From positions 4,279,348 through 4,343,347 of the forward strand of contig JAKTNV010000023.1 in NCBI GenBank assembly GCA_022747635.1: a DNA stretch of 64,000 nucleotides, given 5' to 3'. Shown here piece after piece: positions 13,179-26,489 of the stretch. Made by a program: the position numbers and the translations under genes. The notes beneath the pieces are model-generated. The model searched no databases. It saw only the letters and a program-made list of their open reading frames with translations, and was not told the origin of the DNA. Position 1 is the first letter of the stretch. Each line of letters opens with the position of its first letter. This stretch comes from Hetaerina americana (Eukaryota; Arthropoda; Insecta; Odonata; Calopterygidae).

Positions 13179-16100
13179 CCCTCCCCAGATTACAACCTTG
13201 GCAAGGTGGAAGGGCTTGTGTGTTCAAATGACCACTAGAACCCCTAGAGCTGTGCTGGCGGGAGTAATAATAATTGCTCCTGGTAGGGTCACCCATACCA
13301 GATAGGTCAAAGGTTAGGAGCCAGATGAAAGGTAGTCCACACAGCGTCTGTTCCTCAGTGAGGCGGCTGCAATGGCATCCGACCCCAGTGGGACAGCCAG
13401 TAAGTGATGGTGTCATGTTAAAAACGCTACTATAGAAGGCAATGGGAAACCACCTCAATTATTATTCCCAAGATTTAAATGATTGACAATACAGAGATTT
13501 TGAGTCCTAGCAACTACGGTGCTCAGCCTCATCGGCCGTGTGTCGTGCCCGGCAACGGGGTAGGCTAGGCTTCCATGGTCGTTATCCCATGAAACCCTTG
13601 CAAGGGAAAACCGGCAACAGCAGGACAGAAGACGCAGCAGAAGAAGACCACATTAGTTAGAATAGGAATGTGGCATGTTCGGACAATGATGAACACAAGG
13701 AAAATGGAGAATGTTCAGGGAGAGATGGAAAGGGGAAATATAGATATTTTAGGTCTATATATGGTGAGATGGAAGGATAGCGGGGATTACTGGAGTGATA
13801 ATTATAGAATAATATACAGCAGCGGGGACGAGAGCCGACGAGGGGTTGCCATACTATTAAATGAAGAGGTAGGAAGAAGCGTAGTCAACATAGAGCATGT
13901 AATGGATAGATTATTACTAGTAGAGATAAAAGTAGAACCAACAAACTTGGTTATTAATCAGTTGTACATGCCACCGAGCAACCATAAGGAAGAAGAGGTC
14001 GATAAGATATATGATCAGGTAGAGGACATAATCGCATATGTTCATGCAGGGAAACATTTGATAGTGATGGGGGATTGGAATGCAACGGTAGGTGAAAGAA
14101 GTGATGGTGATGAGAGTGGGGACAATGATTTACGCACGAGGAATGACCGCGGGTAGAAAGCAGTTGAGTTCTCTTGGAAATAGGGGTTAGTCATCACCAA
14201 TACATGGTTAAGAGACCACAAAAGACGCAGGTATGCATGAAAAATGCCAAGTGATACAGAAAGGTATCAACTAGATTATATTCTGGTTAGACTCAGGTTT
14301 AGGAAGACAGTGATAAATACCCACAGCTTCCCGGGAGCGGATGCGGACTCTGACCACAATTTAGTTGTTATGAAATGTAGCGTCCGTTTCAAAAAGATAA
14401 GGCAGGGGCGGCGGGTTAGAAAATGGAATATAGGAGCATTAAATGGTTTGAAAAGGAAGGAGTACAAACAGGCAGTAGAGGATGGAGGATGATATGAGTA
14501 TTATCGAAGAAAAATGGGAATGTATCAAGAAAGGGTTGTCTAAAGCCGCAAAAGTAACTGTTGGAACCTTTAACGCTAAAAGGACTAGGAAACCATAAAT
14601 CACGGATGAGATGATTGCAAAGATGGATGAGCGGAGAAAATGGAAGAATGTAAATACAGAGTTAGGCAAAATGAAGTACAAAAAGTTAAACAATAAATTG
14701 AGGCGGGCGACAAATAAAGCACAAGAAGCATGGTTGAAGACGCAGTGTGAGGATACGGAAAGTTTGCAGAGGAAAGGTGAAATTGGTGCACTGTATAGCA
14801 AAGTTAAATCTTTATCAGGAAGTAAGAAAAGCAGATCAATGATAGCAGTTAGAGATAAGGTGGGTAAGATAATTGCTGACGCAGGAAAGATCCAACAGAG
14901 ATGGAAGGAATATATATAAAAGATATATAGTAAAGAGGTAAGACCAACAAAGTTAGGCAAAATAAAGGAACATGACAAAGAGGAAGATAGCTTAGGTCCA
15001 GGCATACTGGAGGATGAGATGGAAAGGGCATTAAGGGAGATGAATCTAAATAAGGCCGTGGGGGTTAATAACATTCCTGTGGAACTACTGACATTTTTAG
15101 GCAAATGTCCGAGGAAGAGGCTTTATGGGTCGATTCATAGTATCTATGAGAAAGGAATCTGGCCGGAAGACTTAGCGAGATCAGTTTTAGTTCTTATTTC
15201 AAAAAAGGTAAAGGCTACATCATGTGAGGACTACAGGGCAATAAGTTTGATATCCCACGCAACTGAAGTTGTTTTCAGGATCATAAACAAAAGGATATAG
15301 AGAAGGTCAAATGATTACTTAGGGGATGATCAGTTTGGGTTTAGGAAGGGAAGAGATACGAGTGATGCCATTGCAGTAATGAGATTATTAATCAAGAGGA
15401 ATATAAAATACAACCAGGAAGTATTTGCCTATTTAGTAAATTTCGAAAAAGCATTTAATAGAGTGAATTGGGAAAACTAATGAGTATATTGCAGAAAATC
15501 GTAATAGATTGGAGGGAAAGGAGGCTAATCCGCAACCTGTACATGTCTCAGACTGCTTAGGTGCGAGTGGGGAACGGGGAGTCCGGATGGGCAGTGTTAG
15601 GAAGAGGTGTAAGGCAGGGTTGCCCATTATCACCGTTACTGTTCAACCTGTATGTAGAGGGAATGATTAAAGGGGCATGGGAAGAACTAGGTGTAGGAAT
15701 GAAAGTGGGTGGGGAATTGGTGAAATCATTTAGGTTCGCTGATGGCAAAGCTTTATTTTGTCAATTAGCCATGTGGTTTCAAGCATTGCTTAGTGAATTG
15801 GAAATTTAGTGCCTAAGTATTGGATGAGAATCAATATTTATAAAACAAAAGTTATGTGATATCCTAAAAAGAAAAAGGCTAAGCTAAATATTAAAATAGA
15901 AGTGCAAAAGCTAGAGCAGGTAGAACAGTTTATGTATCTTGGATGTGTTTCGATCAACACCATCAAAGTAGTATAGACGTAAGGAGAGTAATTGCGCTAG
16001 GCAAAGAGGCGTTTACAATGAGGGAGGGAGTTGATGAGAGGGACGTTGAGTAAAGATATTAAGAAGAGACTCAAAAAACTTTGATATGGAGCATAGCTAT

Positions 16101-17302
16101 GTGCGGCGTGGAAACTTGGTCATTGAAGCAGGAGGTTAGATGTAAACTCGAGTCTTTTGAAATGTGGGTGTGGAGGAGAATGGAGAAGGTGAAATAGACA
16201 GAGAAGAAAACAAATGAGGAATTCCTTGGTATGGTGGGCGAAGAGAGGGGTTTGTTGGGAGAAATCCTATGGAGGCAGGAAATGTGGATGAAGGGGGTAT
16301 TGACCGGCAATGGGATGTAGAAGGCTGTAATTTGAAGGGAGAATCTTAGGTAAATGAGGTAAGGGAAGGACAGGATAGGGATGTTAGAAGGGATGAAGGG
16401 AGAAAGAGTGTACTCAGAGATGTGTCCATCTTCCAAAATCCATCCAAACCACCCAAAAACCTACCTTTACCAGTAGATTACCTAATAATAGTAATAGATA
16501 CATACACACACCTATGTCAAATGCACTTTAAGTACTTATATGTTTTGAGAGCAGATACGGACTCTAACCACGATATAGTTTTTATGAAGCGGAACAGCCA
16601 TTTCAAAAAGATGATGCACGGACACTGATTTTGGAAATGGAATGTAAAACGATAAACAGGATTGACAAGGAAGGAGTAACAGTAGGGTTTAGAGATAGTC
16701 AAGAGTGAGAAATAAGAATTGATTATTATCTGGGAAATTTTTAAATACATCAAAAAAATGTCAAAAGCTTTTAAAGAAAATAAAGGAACTATTAAAGAGA
16801 AAAGAGCAAGAAAACCATGGATCATGGATTACAAGATCGGAAAGATAGATTTCAGAAGGAAACTGAAATAGGTAAACACTGAGTTAGGCCATAGGACGTA
16901 CAAATAATTGAAAAATATATTTAAATGAGCATAAAAAATTTAATGTAGCATAAAGGAAGACGGAGTGAGAGAATATGGACAGTTTGTCAGAGGAATGGTG
17001 AAATAGGTGCGCTATAGAAGGAGTTGAAAATACAATCAGGAATAAGAAGGGAAGATCTGAGTTAACAGTTTGGGATGAATCGAGTAAAATTATTGTTGAA
17101 ACTAAAAAAAGGGACTAATCCCTATCCTGAAAAAAGTGGAGGTCACATCTCAAATCAAAAAGTTTGATGTCGCATGCAGCTAAATTGGTTCTTACGATCA
17201 TAAGTAAGAGGATAGAGATCAGGGCCATTGATTATGCAGGGGATAATTAGTTTGGGTTTAGGAAGGAGATAGGCACGTGCAATGCAAATGCAGTCATGAT
17301 AT

Positions 17303-17336
<34 letters not shown>

Positions 17337-20300
17337 CGCGCGTGCATGCGCGTGCGTGCGTGTGTGTGCATAGGCAATTATGAGGTAAATGCGCATGATT
17401 TACTTATCTGGGAAAAATGGAATTATTAATCATGGTTTTATAAATAATTGTATATAAATTTAATTTAATACTTATATTTTGGTTAACCATTGATATTGTC
17501 GACGGTAGATTTTCTCTTACTCCTTTTCCATTTACAGAAACGACAGAACAAATAGAATCGTGGGCAATGTTACTATTGCAGTTAAACATTCTTTCATCAG
17601 CAAGACTGAGGTAACTCCAGGTAATGCTTTGGAAAGCTTTTCGTACTCAATTAAAATTCCTAATCCAAATCCAAAGAAACTGCGGGAGATGCCATAACAG
17701 TATATTTCAACGGATTCATCCTCAATCCAAAATAATGTATGAGTAAGCATTTTATAGACCGCCAGTCGATTAAGACAAATCAATACTAGAATTAGATAAG
17801 TAAATCAAACGATTTTTATCCCAACACAATGATCGCGATATTATAATTGGTGGATATTTTATCGCGATATTAATCGGTGGTGGAACAGACCCTCCACCAC
17901 ATATCCCGACTGGTGTTACCACATAGATAGTCGAGTTACCATAAGATGATGCGCATTATTTTTATAATGGGGTAGGTATGTATACTAGGGGCAGTTAAAT
18001 GAAAATTGAATACCCATCATAGCAAACAGTCCGATGAAACCACAAGAGAGCTCTGGACATATCAATAATACCTATGCTGCCGTATGGGAACTGCAAGTGG
18101 CCAATCACAAGTACATGAAAATGTTGGAATATGTCCATGTTGGTGTGTGCACTGATGTTTTAAGAGGGTATTCGGTTTTCATTTCCCAAGAAAAATTCTA
18201 TGGGAGGTATTAATACCTTACCATTAGACCCCTGAAACATAAATTTTGCCCATGAAAGCACATTTTAAGAGTTATCAAAAGAATTTCAAGACGATGGATT
18301 GAATCATATCTATTTTCAACCCTGGGACCATTGCCATTTCAAATTCTAATCTCAAGCGTTCCTTTACACCCAATTTTCTCTTCTGGCTTGCAAAATATGC
18401 CAGCCATAGTTTTTGGTGATTTTCTTGTCAGAGCAGAGTTATGGAAACTTCCTTGAAATTTATACAACCAATTGACATCTTGCACACATTGAAAATCTTA
18501 TTCTTTTAGTCAAGCATTAAAGAAATAAAGTCATTTTATTTTAACTTAATTTTTAAATTCATAAGAAATTAGTCCCTTAACAAATTATTGACGGAAAGTT
18601 AAAACAAAAAAATCTGTCTAACCTATTGCATTGGAGGATTAAATTTTAAATGAGATTTTGAGCACATCTTATTAGAGATAACTAGCTACTTACCTTTTAG
18701 TGCAACATTTTTCCTCACTATACTTCTCCACTCTTCATTGTAATTTGGAATGTCCAAAATTCAATTAATCATGGAAAGAAATAAAATTTTATTTTAATCA
18801 ACAATTTATAGCAAGCAAACCAAGGGACTCATCTATTATACTTCCAGTCATCTCTCCTATTTATAATACAAATTCAATTTTACTGATAAAACTCTTCAGT
18901 TCCAGAATTTTCATTTTGTTATGATTAATATATCTTGAATTATTGTGCAAGGTAGGGATATTATGATAAAATACCATGGATTAAGGACTTACTGAACATA
19001 GTATGATGATGAACCAATGACCTAAACTTTTAAAATAAAGCTAAACATTTTATTTATACTAAAAAACTCTTATTTATTTTTTCCTTGCTAAAAATATTTT
19101 ATGTTCTTAAGCATTTATTAAGCAAAATATCACTACGTATTTCAAAAGACCATTATGCCTTTATCAATAAAATTGGCTAAATGAAGTACTAGGTATATAT
19201 GTAATTCTAAAATTTGACTTCAAAATTTGCTGAAATCCAAAAACAGAACTTCTAAAAAGTAATTGAAAAGATAACTTCAATTTTTTACTATGATAATGTA
19301 TTCGTAAGAGATAAATGCTAAATATATTAAGCTGAGTACTTGCAAATAATTTGTGAATGTGACCTCATAATTTGCTTAAATGCAAACAATAATTTTTTAA
19401 AAATAATGGTGCATCATTTGGAATGATCTCAGATTTAAAATCTGTTTATAGAATATAAATATATTTTAAGAACAACAAACAACAAAGCGCTTCATTATTT
19501 TTGGAGATTATAGGGTCTCAACAAAGTGTAATCTCTCTCTTGCATCCTCCCATGAATGCTTCCCAGCAAAATCTAACATCCTATTTACTATTCAATTGTT
19601 CCCGGCTCAACTGGTGGAAATTCATTTCAATAAAATTAAGAATACAAAGTATCTGTCCACTGTCCTTTATTTGCATACAACTGGTTTCAATGCTCAAGCG
19701 TCATCATCAGGTATGGTAAGGTACTTGGTAAGGTAAGGTATCTGATGATGAGCTTGAGCATTGAAACCGGTTGTACGCTAATAAAGGACAGTGGAAAGAT
19801 ACTTTGTATTCTTAATTTTATCCTATTTACTCCCTTATCAGTGAGGGTCCCTGGGAAGACCATATTGCTTAGGAACAAATACACCTCATGGAATTTCATC
19901 CTTATCTCTTTTTAGATCCAAAGAATCATGCTCTCCAGGGATTCTTTTACACAATGATAATTAACCAAAAATCCAAATCTTGTCAATTTTTTGTTCAACA
20001 CTGATTTATATCTATTTCATACTCCATGCCTCATTGATAAAAGTGTTTTATGATTGTTTAATATGAACTTATATTATAAATTTGAAAATTTTCTTTAATT
20101 TCATTTGCAGGAAAATTTCGAGAAATGTTTTCAGCTTGTTTAATAATGCCTATTAAGCCTTTTTATTAAATACATGACAATTAACTGTAAGCATATTATG
20201 CTCTATTTTTAAACATGTGAAATCAGATTAGTGAAGACATTGAAAAGTGGATTTAACTTCTTCATTGGAATTCATTAATATGGATATACAGCAATTGAAG

Positions 20301-23300
20301 GTTTAACTCAATCCTACATAATAGTCTCTGAACTGGTTTGGATATTGTGCAATGAATAAATGTAGGTTTTGACTTTAACCCCCTCATTGGTTACCACCTT
20401 GTCATGATAGGTAGATTATTAGCTGAAATTATTCTGATAGCAATGATGGTGGGAGAAAAAGCTCCTAGCAGGGCCATCCCTGCCAGTAAGGAGCTAAGTG
20501 GCTTTAAAAAGCATCTGACCAGATATGATGACTGAATTAACTTGGGTCTTTCCCTATTTAGATGGAAAGTAATAGGAAACTGCTAACATGGATTTCTGTG
20601 TACAAAATTCTGAGGGTTAATGCACTTCCACATTCAGATCTCCAGGAAAGGAAAAAATTGAGACCAAGCCCCTGAAGAGCACTAAATTTCTTTTTTAACA
20701 AAAAAGAGGATATTGAGAAGAGGAGGCACAAAACAAGAATAAGAAGGTAAGGCTAAGAATAAAAATGTTTTCATACTACAGGGAGCCTTGATGAAATAGT
20801 TTATCCAAATAAATTCCAATATCTAATTTAAAAAATTTTTATTAATTACCTGCAAATCCGTATGCCATGATGTTGAAGATTCAAAAAATTTATAGCATTG
20901 ATCATATTTATTACAATTGCCTTATTTTTTATGATGTTCACTCCTGTATGGGAAAAAATATATGCACATTTAAATTAGATTAAAAATATGTATTGGGAGC
21001 TGAAAAATTCTTAAAATATACATCTATAACAAATACTTTCAAAAACCTTTGAAAAAACCATTTCCAGAATCTTGTAAATCATTTACAGCCTGCCAGCATT
21101 GAAATTAACCATCATTTAGACTTGATAACATTCCAAAGATAGATCATATGTACCTTACATTTCTGTAACTCTTTTTCCTCTGTAAGTACATATGCATTCC
21201 AAGTGGCCAAAATATTCAAAGGAGTAATTCTTATTCTAGTAAAGTGAAAGACTGATGATTTCTGGATCAACCTTTTATAAATACATGTTAATTAAATGAA
21301 GAACACTGTAAATTTCATGTAACAAAATTAAAATAGAGGAAAAATGCATTGTGTTCTTCATGTAATTAAGTGAAAGGCTGCATATTTAGTTCCCGGCAAT
21401 GTTATGTGTTAGCCAAAACTTCAGAAATTTGGTTACCATCAATAAAACACAGGCTAGTAGCCATGAATGTTTTGCTAGATGTTACTCAATATTTCCTCAG
21501 TACATAAAAAATATAATAAGCAGTAGAAAACTTTATAAAATGATTAAAATAGTACATAATGATATCATGCAGTCAACTGAACTATGCCTTTATGTCTCTT
21601 AAGAATATTAGAGTAGTAGTAGTAGTATTTAGGGGAGGGGATGGACAGTTGAGGCCATTTGTGCCATTAGGGATGGACAAGAAAGGATGAAGTTGAAAGG
21701 GAAACAGGCATTGGCATTAGAAACTTTATGAAAACATCAAGGCATTTGCAGCTTAATTTCCCACCCAAGGAACTCACTGAAAGTGTCCTCCACAAAGAAC
21801 CTGAAGTAGGGATCAAGATACCCTGAAAAATATTCAATGTTGCCAGGATTTGAACCTGGGCCATCTGGATGGAAAGCCAGTACAATAGCCACTGCACAAT
21901 CTTTACCCCCCATGAATATTAGACAAGAATAAAAATATACTCAGTTAATCTTAATAAAGTTATGTGAACAGTTATACAAAATGTTAGTTCAAATCAAAAC
22001 TAAGAATTTTAAATTCATTTATTTAAATGAAAGGATTGTTTTGCACAAATATTTGGATTTGAATCAATCTAATATTTGATTTTTCAATGAAATATTAGAT
22101 TGATTTTCTTCCAAGGATGTGGCCAGTAAATTTTGTGTAGCTATATTTTTTACTCTTTTTCGTCTCTAATTCCCCAAAATAACTTTCAAGGCTACTTGTA
22201 GTCCAATTGTTTAAAGGGCATTTCATTGCTGCAGTTTTTCATAAAAAGTATTTGCAGAATATATTTTGATGTGACAATTCTGGCTATTTTAGTCCCTTAT
22301 ACTTAAAGCCATTTTTATCAATTACACTGAGTCATCATTCACATTGCTAAGTAATTTATTAATCTTAAATCAAATCACAATTGCTTATTTATTAACTATT
22401 AAGTTTTTGTCCACTGCAAAAGCAATTGTGTAAAAATGTCAGGTATGTACATCACTAGAGATAAGTATTATGTTTCAATGCTTTTCAGATAATCTCTTGT
22501 AAAATATAATATTACAATTTTTACATCGTCCATTGAAGCATTCCAATAAATTTCAACTATTGGATACTTGCTGGTCAGTATTATACAAAAGATTTTATTT
22601 AGGATCATATTATTCAGTCATCAATACACATATTAAAGTCTTCAAAACCTTAGATTTTCTTAGACTAAAACATATGATTTAGAAGAGGTCATAATTTTAT
22701 ATCTAATTTAAACAGTCTTGCAATAATAAGGAAATAATCAGATATTGACATTGTCAATTGTGAAAAATAGAGATTGTTATTTCAACTACTTTGCATATCA
22801 TTTCTGTTAAATCATTAATTAAAAAGTATCTTGAGTTATATCAAGTACAAAAACTAAAAGCTATGGTACCATCTTAAAACAAAAGTAAACATTTGATGGT
22901 TTCTGGCATAACTTTATGGAACCGATTCATTACAAAATTCTGTGCTTTACCCAGTTATCTGTGAACTAATCCAACTGCTACAGGTATGTGCTTCGCAAAA
23001 TTATTTTAAATTTAACGGAAAGTATTTCAAACAGCCCAATGGCCTAGCTATGGGTTGCCCTCTGTCACCGATTCTGGCCGGCATTTATATGAACCATTTC
23101 GAAAAGAACTTGTTCTCCTCGTGTAACGAACTAACAAATAATGTGTTGTGTTGGTATCGATATGTGGACTATGTGTTTTGTGTGTGGAGAGGCTCCAAAA
23201 GGGAACTTCAGCTATTTCTTACACATTTAAATTCTTTGAACGAAAACGTAAAATTCACCTGTGAAGTAGAAGAAAATAATACACTGAATTTTCTTGATTT

Positions 23301-26227
23301 AAAAATTTCAAAATTAAACAACCGGCTTGATTTCTCTATCTTTCGGAAAAACTCATACACAGATCAAGTTATCCATTTCAAGTCAAGACATTGCTTCTCG
23401 GAAAAACTCTCCTTCAATTCAATGATACACCAGTTGGTGAACGTCCCAATGTCGCAAAACAACGTCAAAAAGAACTTACCACGATTAAATTGATTGCAAG
23501 AAACAACGGCTACGATGAGGAGCTAGTAGAGAAATTATACCGCAAAAAACTGAATAAAATGGCATTGAAAGATATTTACAGTACCGAACCACCACAGGAC
23601 CCCGCAGCCAAGTGGCGCAGAATCCTTTATTTAGACGATTTTTCACAAAAAGTATGTAAGAAACTTCCAAAATGTAGAATAAAGATAGCCCATTACAACA
23701 AATCAAGCCTCAGGAGCCTGCTCACCCACACAAAGGACAGAATCCCATATAAGGAAAAGAGTGGAGTATATAAGCTAAAGTGCGATTGCGGAGCAATATA
23801 TATCGGACAGACATGGAGGAAATTCCAAGAACGAGTGAAGGAGCATCAAGCATGTGCAAGAAATAAAAAGATGAACTCTCAATTCGCAAAGCATTTGATT
23901 GATAATAACCATAAAAGTGATTTTGATTTCGAAATTTTACATGTTAAAAGCAAAGGCTATAGATTAGACGCCTTAGAACATTTAGAAATTTTAAATAGTG
24001 TTTGTTTAAATGAAAATGTTGTTAACGAATTTCTGTATGCCTCCCAATCTCCCCTCCTTAAAGTCCCAATCCTCACGGTGGCCGATTACACACCCCTCCC
24101 CTTCATCTATCCCTCTCTAATCCCCTGACTCACGAGAGCTCTACAATGTAGACTTCCCCCTCCCGCTCCACTTTCCTTCAACCTTGCGGAGGTGACGCCA
24201 AACTGCCCTCCCCTCCGGCACGCAAACCCATCCTGACTTTACCCCTCCCAAACCTTCCTGATTATCTCCACCCTACCCCCGCCCTGGCTGTATATATAAG
24301 AACGGCTGCAAATGTAGAGAGCTCACCTGATGATGAAGTTTTACTTCGAAACCCGGGTCGAGTGAATAAATCGTTCGTGTGGAACTACAAAGTTAGTCCT
24401 TTCATTTATTTAAAAAGTAAACCTTATCGATACATCTACATGATGTTGAAAAAAATTTGATGGGTGGAAAGAGTGTTGATGTATATAGTTAGATATTTTC
24501 CTTAAATTAGTAATAAAAATGAAATAGTTAATATAAATTGGAGAGTCCCAAAGAAACTGCAGGACATGGCACAACAGTGACTTTTAATGGAGTCATCAAC
24601 TAATGTATATTCCATCGCAACAATATCAGTGTTCAAATTAATTGCCTTGAACAGGATTTCAGAGATTCAGATTTCAAAATTTCAGAGTTCACCTTGATAG
24701 CTTAACTGGCAAAATCACTCGACCAACTTGAGGGATCCGGGTTTGGACCCAGGTCAAGGCAAATGATTTTTAGACTCTGAAATTGTTGCATTAAATTACA
24801 GAGTAATAATATTTTGGACATTTTAAAACACATTTATCACAAATATTATCCCATTAAAGCATGTAATTTAGATTAAAAATGTGGAGTATTAAAACTTTAA
24901 TTAGAAAAGCATGGAAGGGATAGCAAGAGAAACTTAATAAGTATTAAAATGATTACAGGCATTAGAAAATGCTTGGAGGAGGGAGAGTGGACTTACCAAA
25001 TGGGATAGAAAAAGCATAAATGAAAAGAAGCAAATTGGTAGACAATAAGGAAATTCGATTCCATGAAATTTAAGAGAGACTGATTAAAGAGGAAAGAAGA
25101 AATATTAAACTGTTATGGCCTCGATATGGAAATAAGGAAGAGAAGGTAAGGAAAATAAAATGAAACTAACAGGACACGGATATTTAGCAGTAAGGTCAGC
25201 ATGATGATTTGAGGAATAAGTTCAAGCAAAGTCAGAGCACTAGTTGCGAGCGCATAATAAGATATTATTTAGGTTATAAATAGTCAAAATTATTCAGTCA
25301 TTAAAGAAAATACAAGAAAGTTATTATGAATATAGAAGAAATTTAGGACTAGTGTTAAGAACAAGTAGAGGAATTTTGTGTTATAACCATTTCGCTGGCA
25401 ATTTTAGAAAAAGGAAGAAAATGAAAAGTAGATGAACATGGTCAGGACTGAGACTTATTCTACAGTGAGATAGAGAGTTGTAAAAAAGGGGATTTAAGTA
25501 TACAATGGAGTAGGAATAGATCATATCCCTGCAGAATTAACATATATACAGGAGGAAATAGAAGGAAGGGATACTCATATGTAGCTATCTTACGATATAA
25601 GCAATTAAAGATTTTGAAAAAGTAACAGTTAATATGCAAGGATTTTGCCTTGAAGATTTCCTGAGGTCATCTTTTTTTACGCAATATCTTTATATATTCT
25701 TAAGCAATTGTTACCTTCTATTTATGAGGCATGCCTTTGCTGTATGCTATTTAAAATATATTACATTACTGTCTTATTTATATGTCTTTGCATCATTTAC
25801 GGGTTCAAAAAAAATGACCAATGAAAGCCTCCGGGCCAAATTAATTCAACATAAATCATTGATATATATGATCAGCATATCTGTGCATAACATTACTTGC
25901 TTCCACTTTAAGTTAGCTGTCATTAATTTTTTCCCAATATATATATGAGTCGCGGTAGTCGAGGAGATAGAGCGTTGGACTGCTGACCGGATGGTCCCAG
26001 GTTTGATTCCCAGGCGAGGCACTCTGGGCACCTGCAGCTCCTTCCAGGATATGTGATTTTTTGGGTACCAGGGCTTCCTGTGAAACCATAACCAGCACAG
26101 GGAAAGGAACTGGCCTCCCTACCCTGATACGTGAATTTCACATGCCATCAGGCTTAGTGCTGGGTGAACTCTACCATCACCTACTAAACCAACCTTCAGG
26201 TTCATCACATGGTGTATGGTTTTTTTA

Positions 26228-26285
<58 letters not shown>

Positions 26286-26432
26286 CTCATAAAAAAACAT
26301 AGAGTAGAGTTCACCCAGCAATAAGCCTGATGGCATGTGAAATTCACATATCAGGGTATATATATATATAATGTATAACACTTAGCATTAGTGTTATACA
26401 TTATTATTCACGTCCGTGAAACTTTCAAAATG

Positions 26433-26489
<57 letters not shown>

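Larger units (their letters stand above)
22930..24390 (+). mobile_element. Penelope-like element, 5'-truncated
   Basis: It carries the C-terminal half of the PLE reverse transcriptase and a GIY-YIG endonuclease, followed by a pyrimidine-rich 3' region and a hammerhead-like motif at 24327-24359. RT motifs include [20 protein letters not shown] and [10 protein letters not shown]. The endonuclease has [20 protein letters not shown]. The 5' RT motifs are missing. The frame shifts near 23465, and the catalytic YVDD is YVDY, so this copy is inactive. Confidence 0.9.

Noticed and set aside
14439..15104. 221-codon minus-strand frame rich in Ser, Leu and Phe
   Set aside because: It is the antisense shadow of the purine-rich RTE RT region, and the sense strand has the recognisable motifs.
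18698..18760. Possible extra ATM exon with a GTAAGT donor ([13 protein letters not shown] frame)
   Set aside because: There is no acceptor upstream before an in-frame stop, and the exons on either side (20850-20943 and 12345-12461) already join in phase with continuous ATM similarity.
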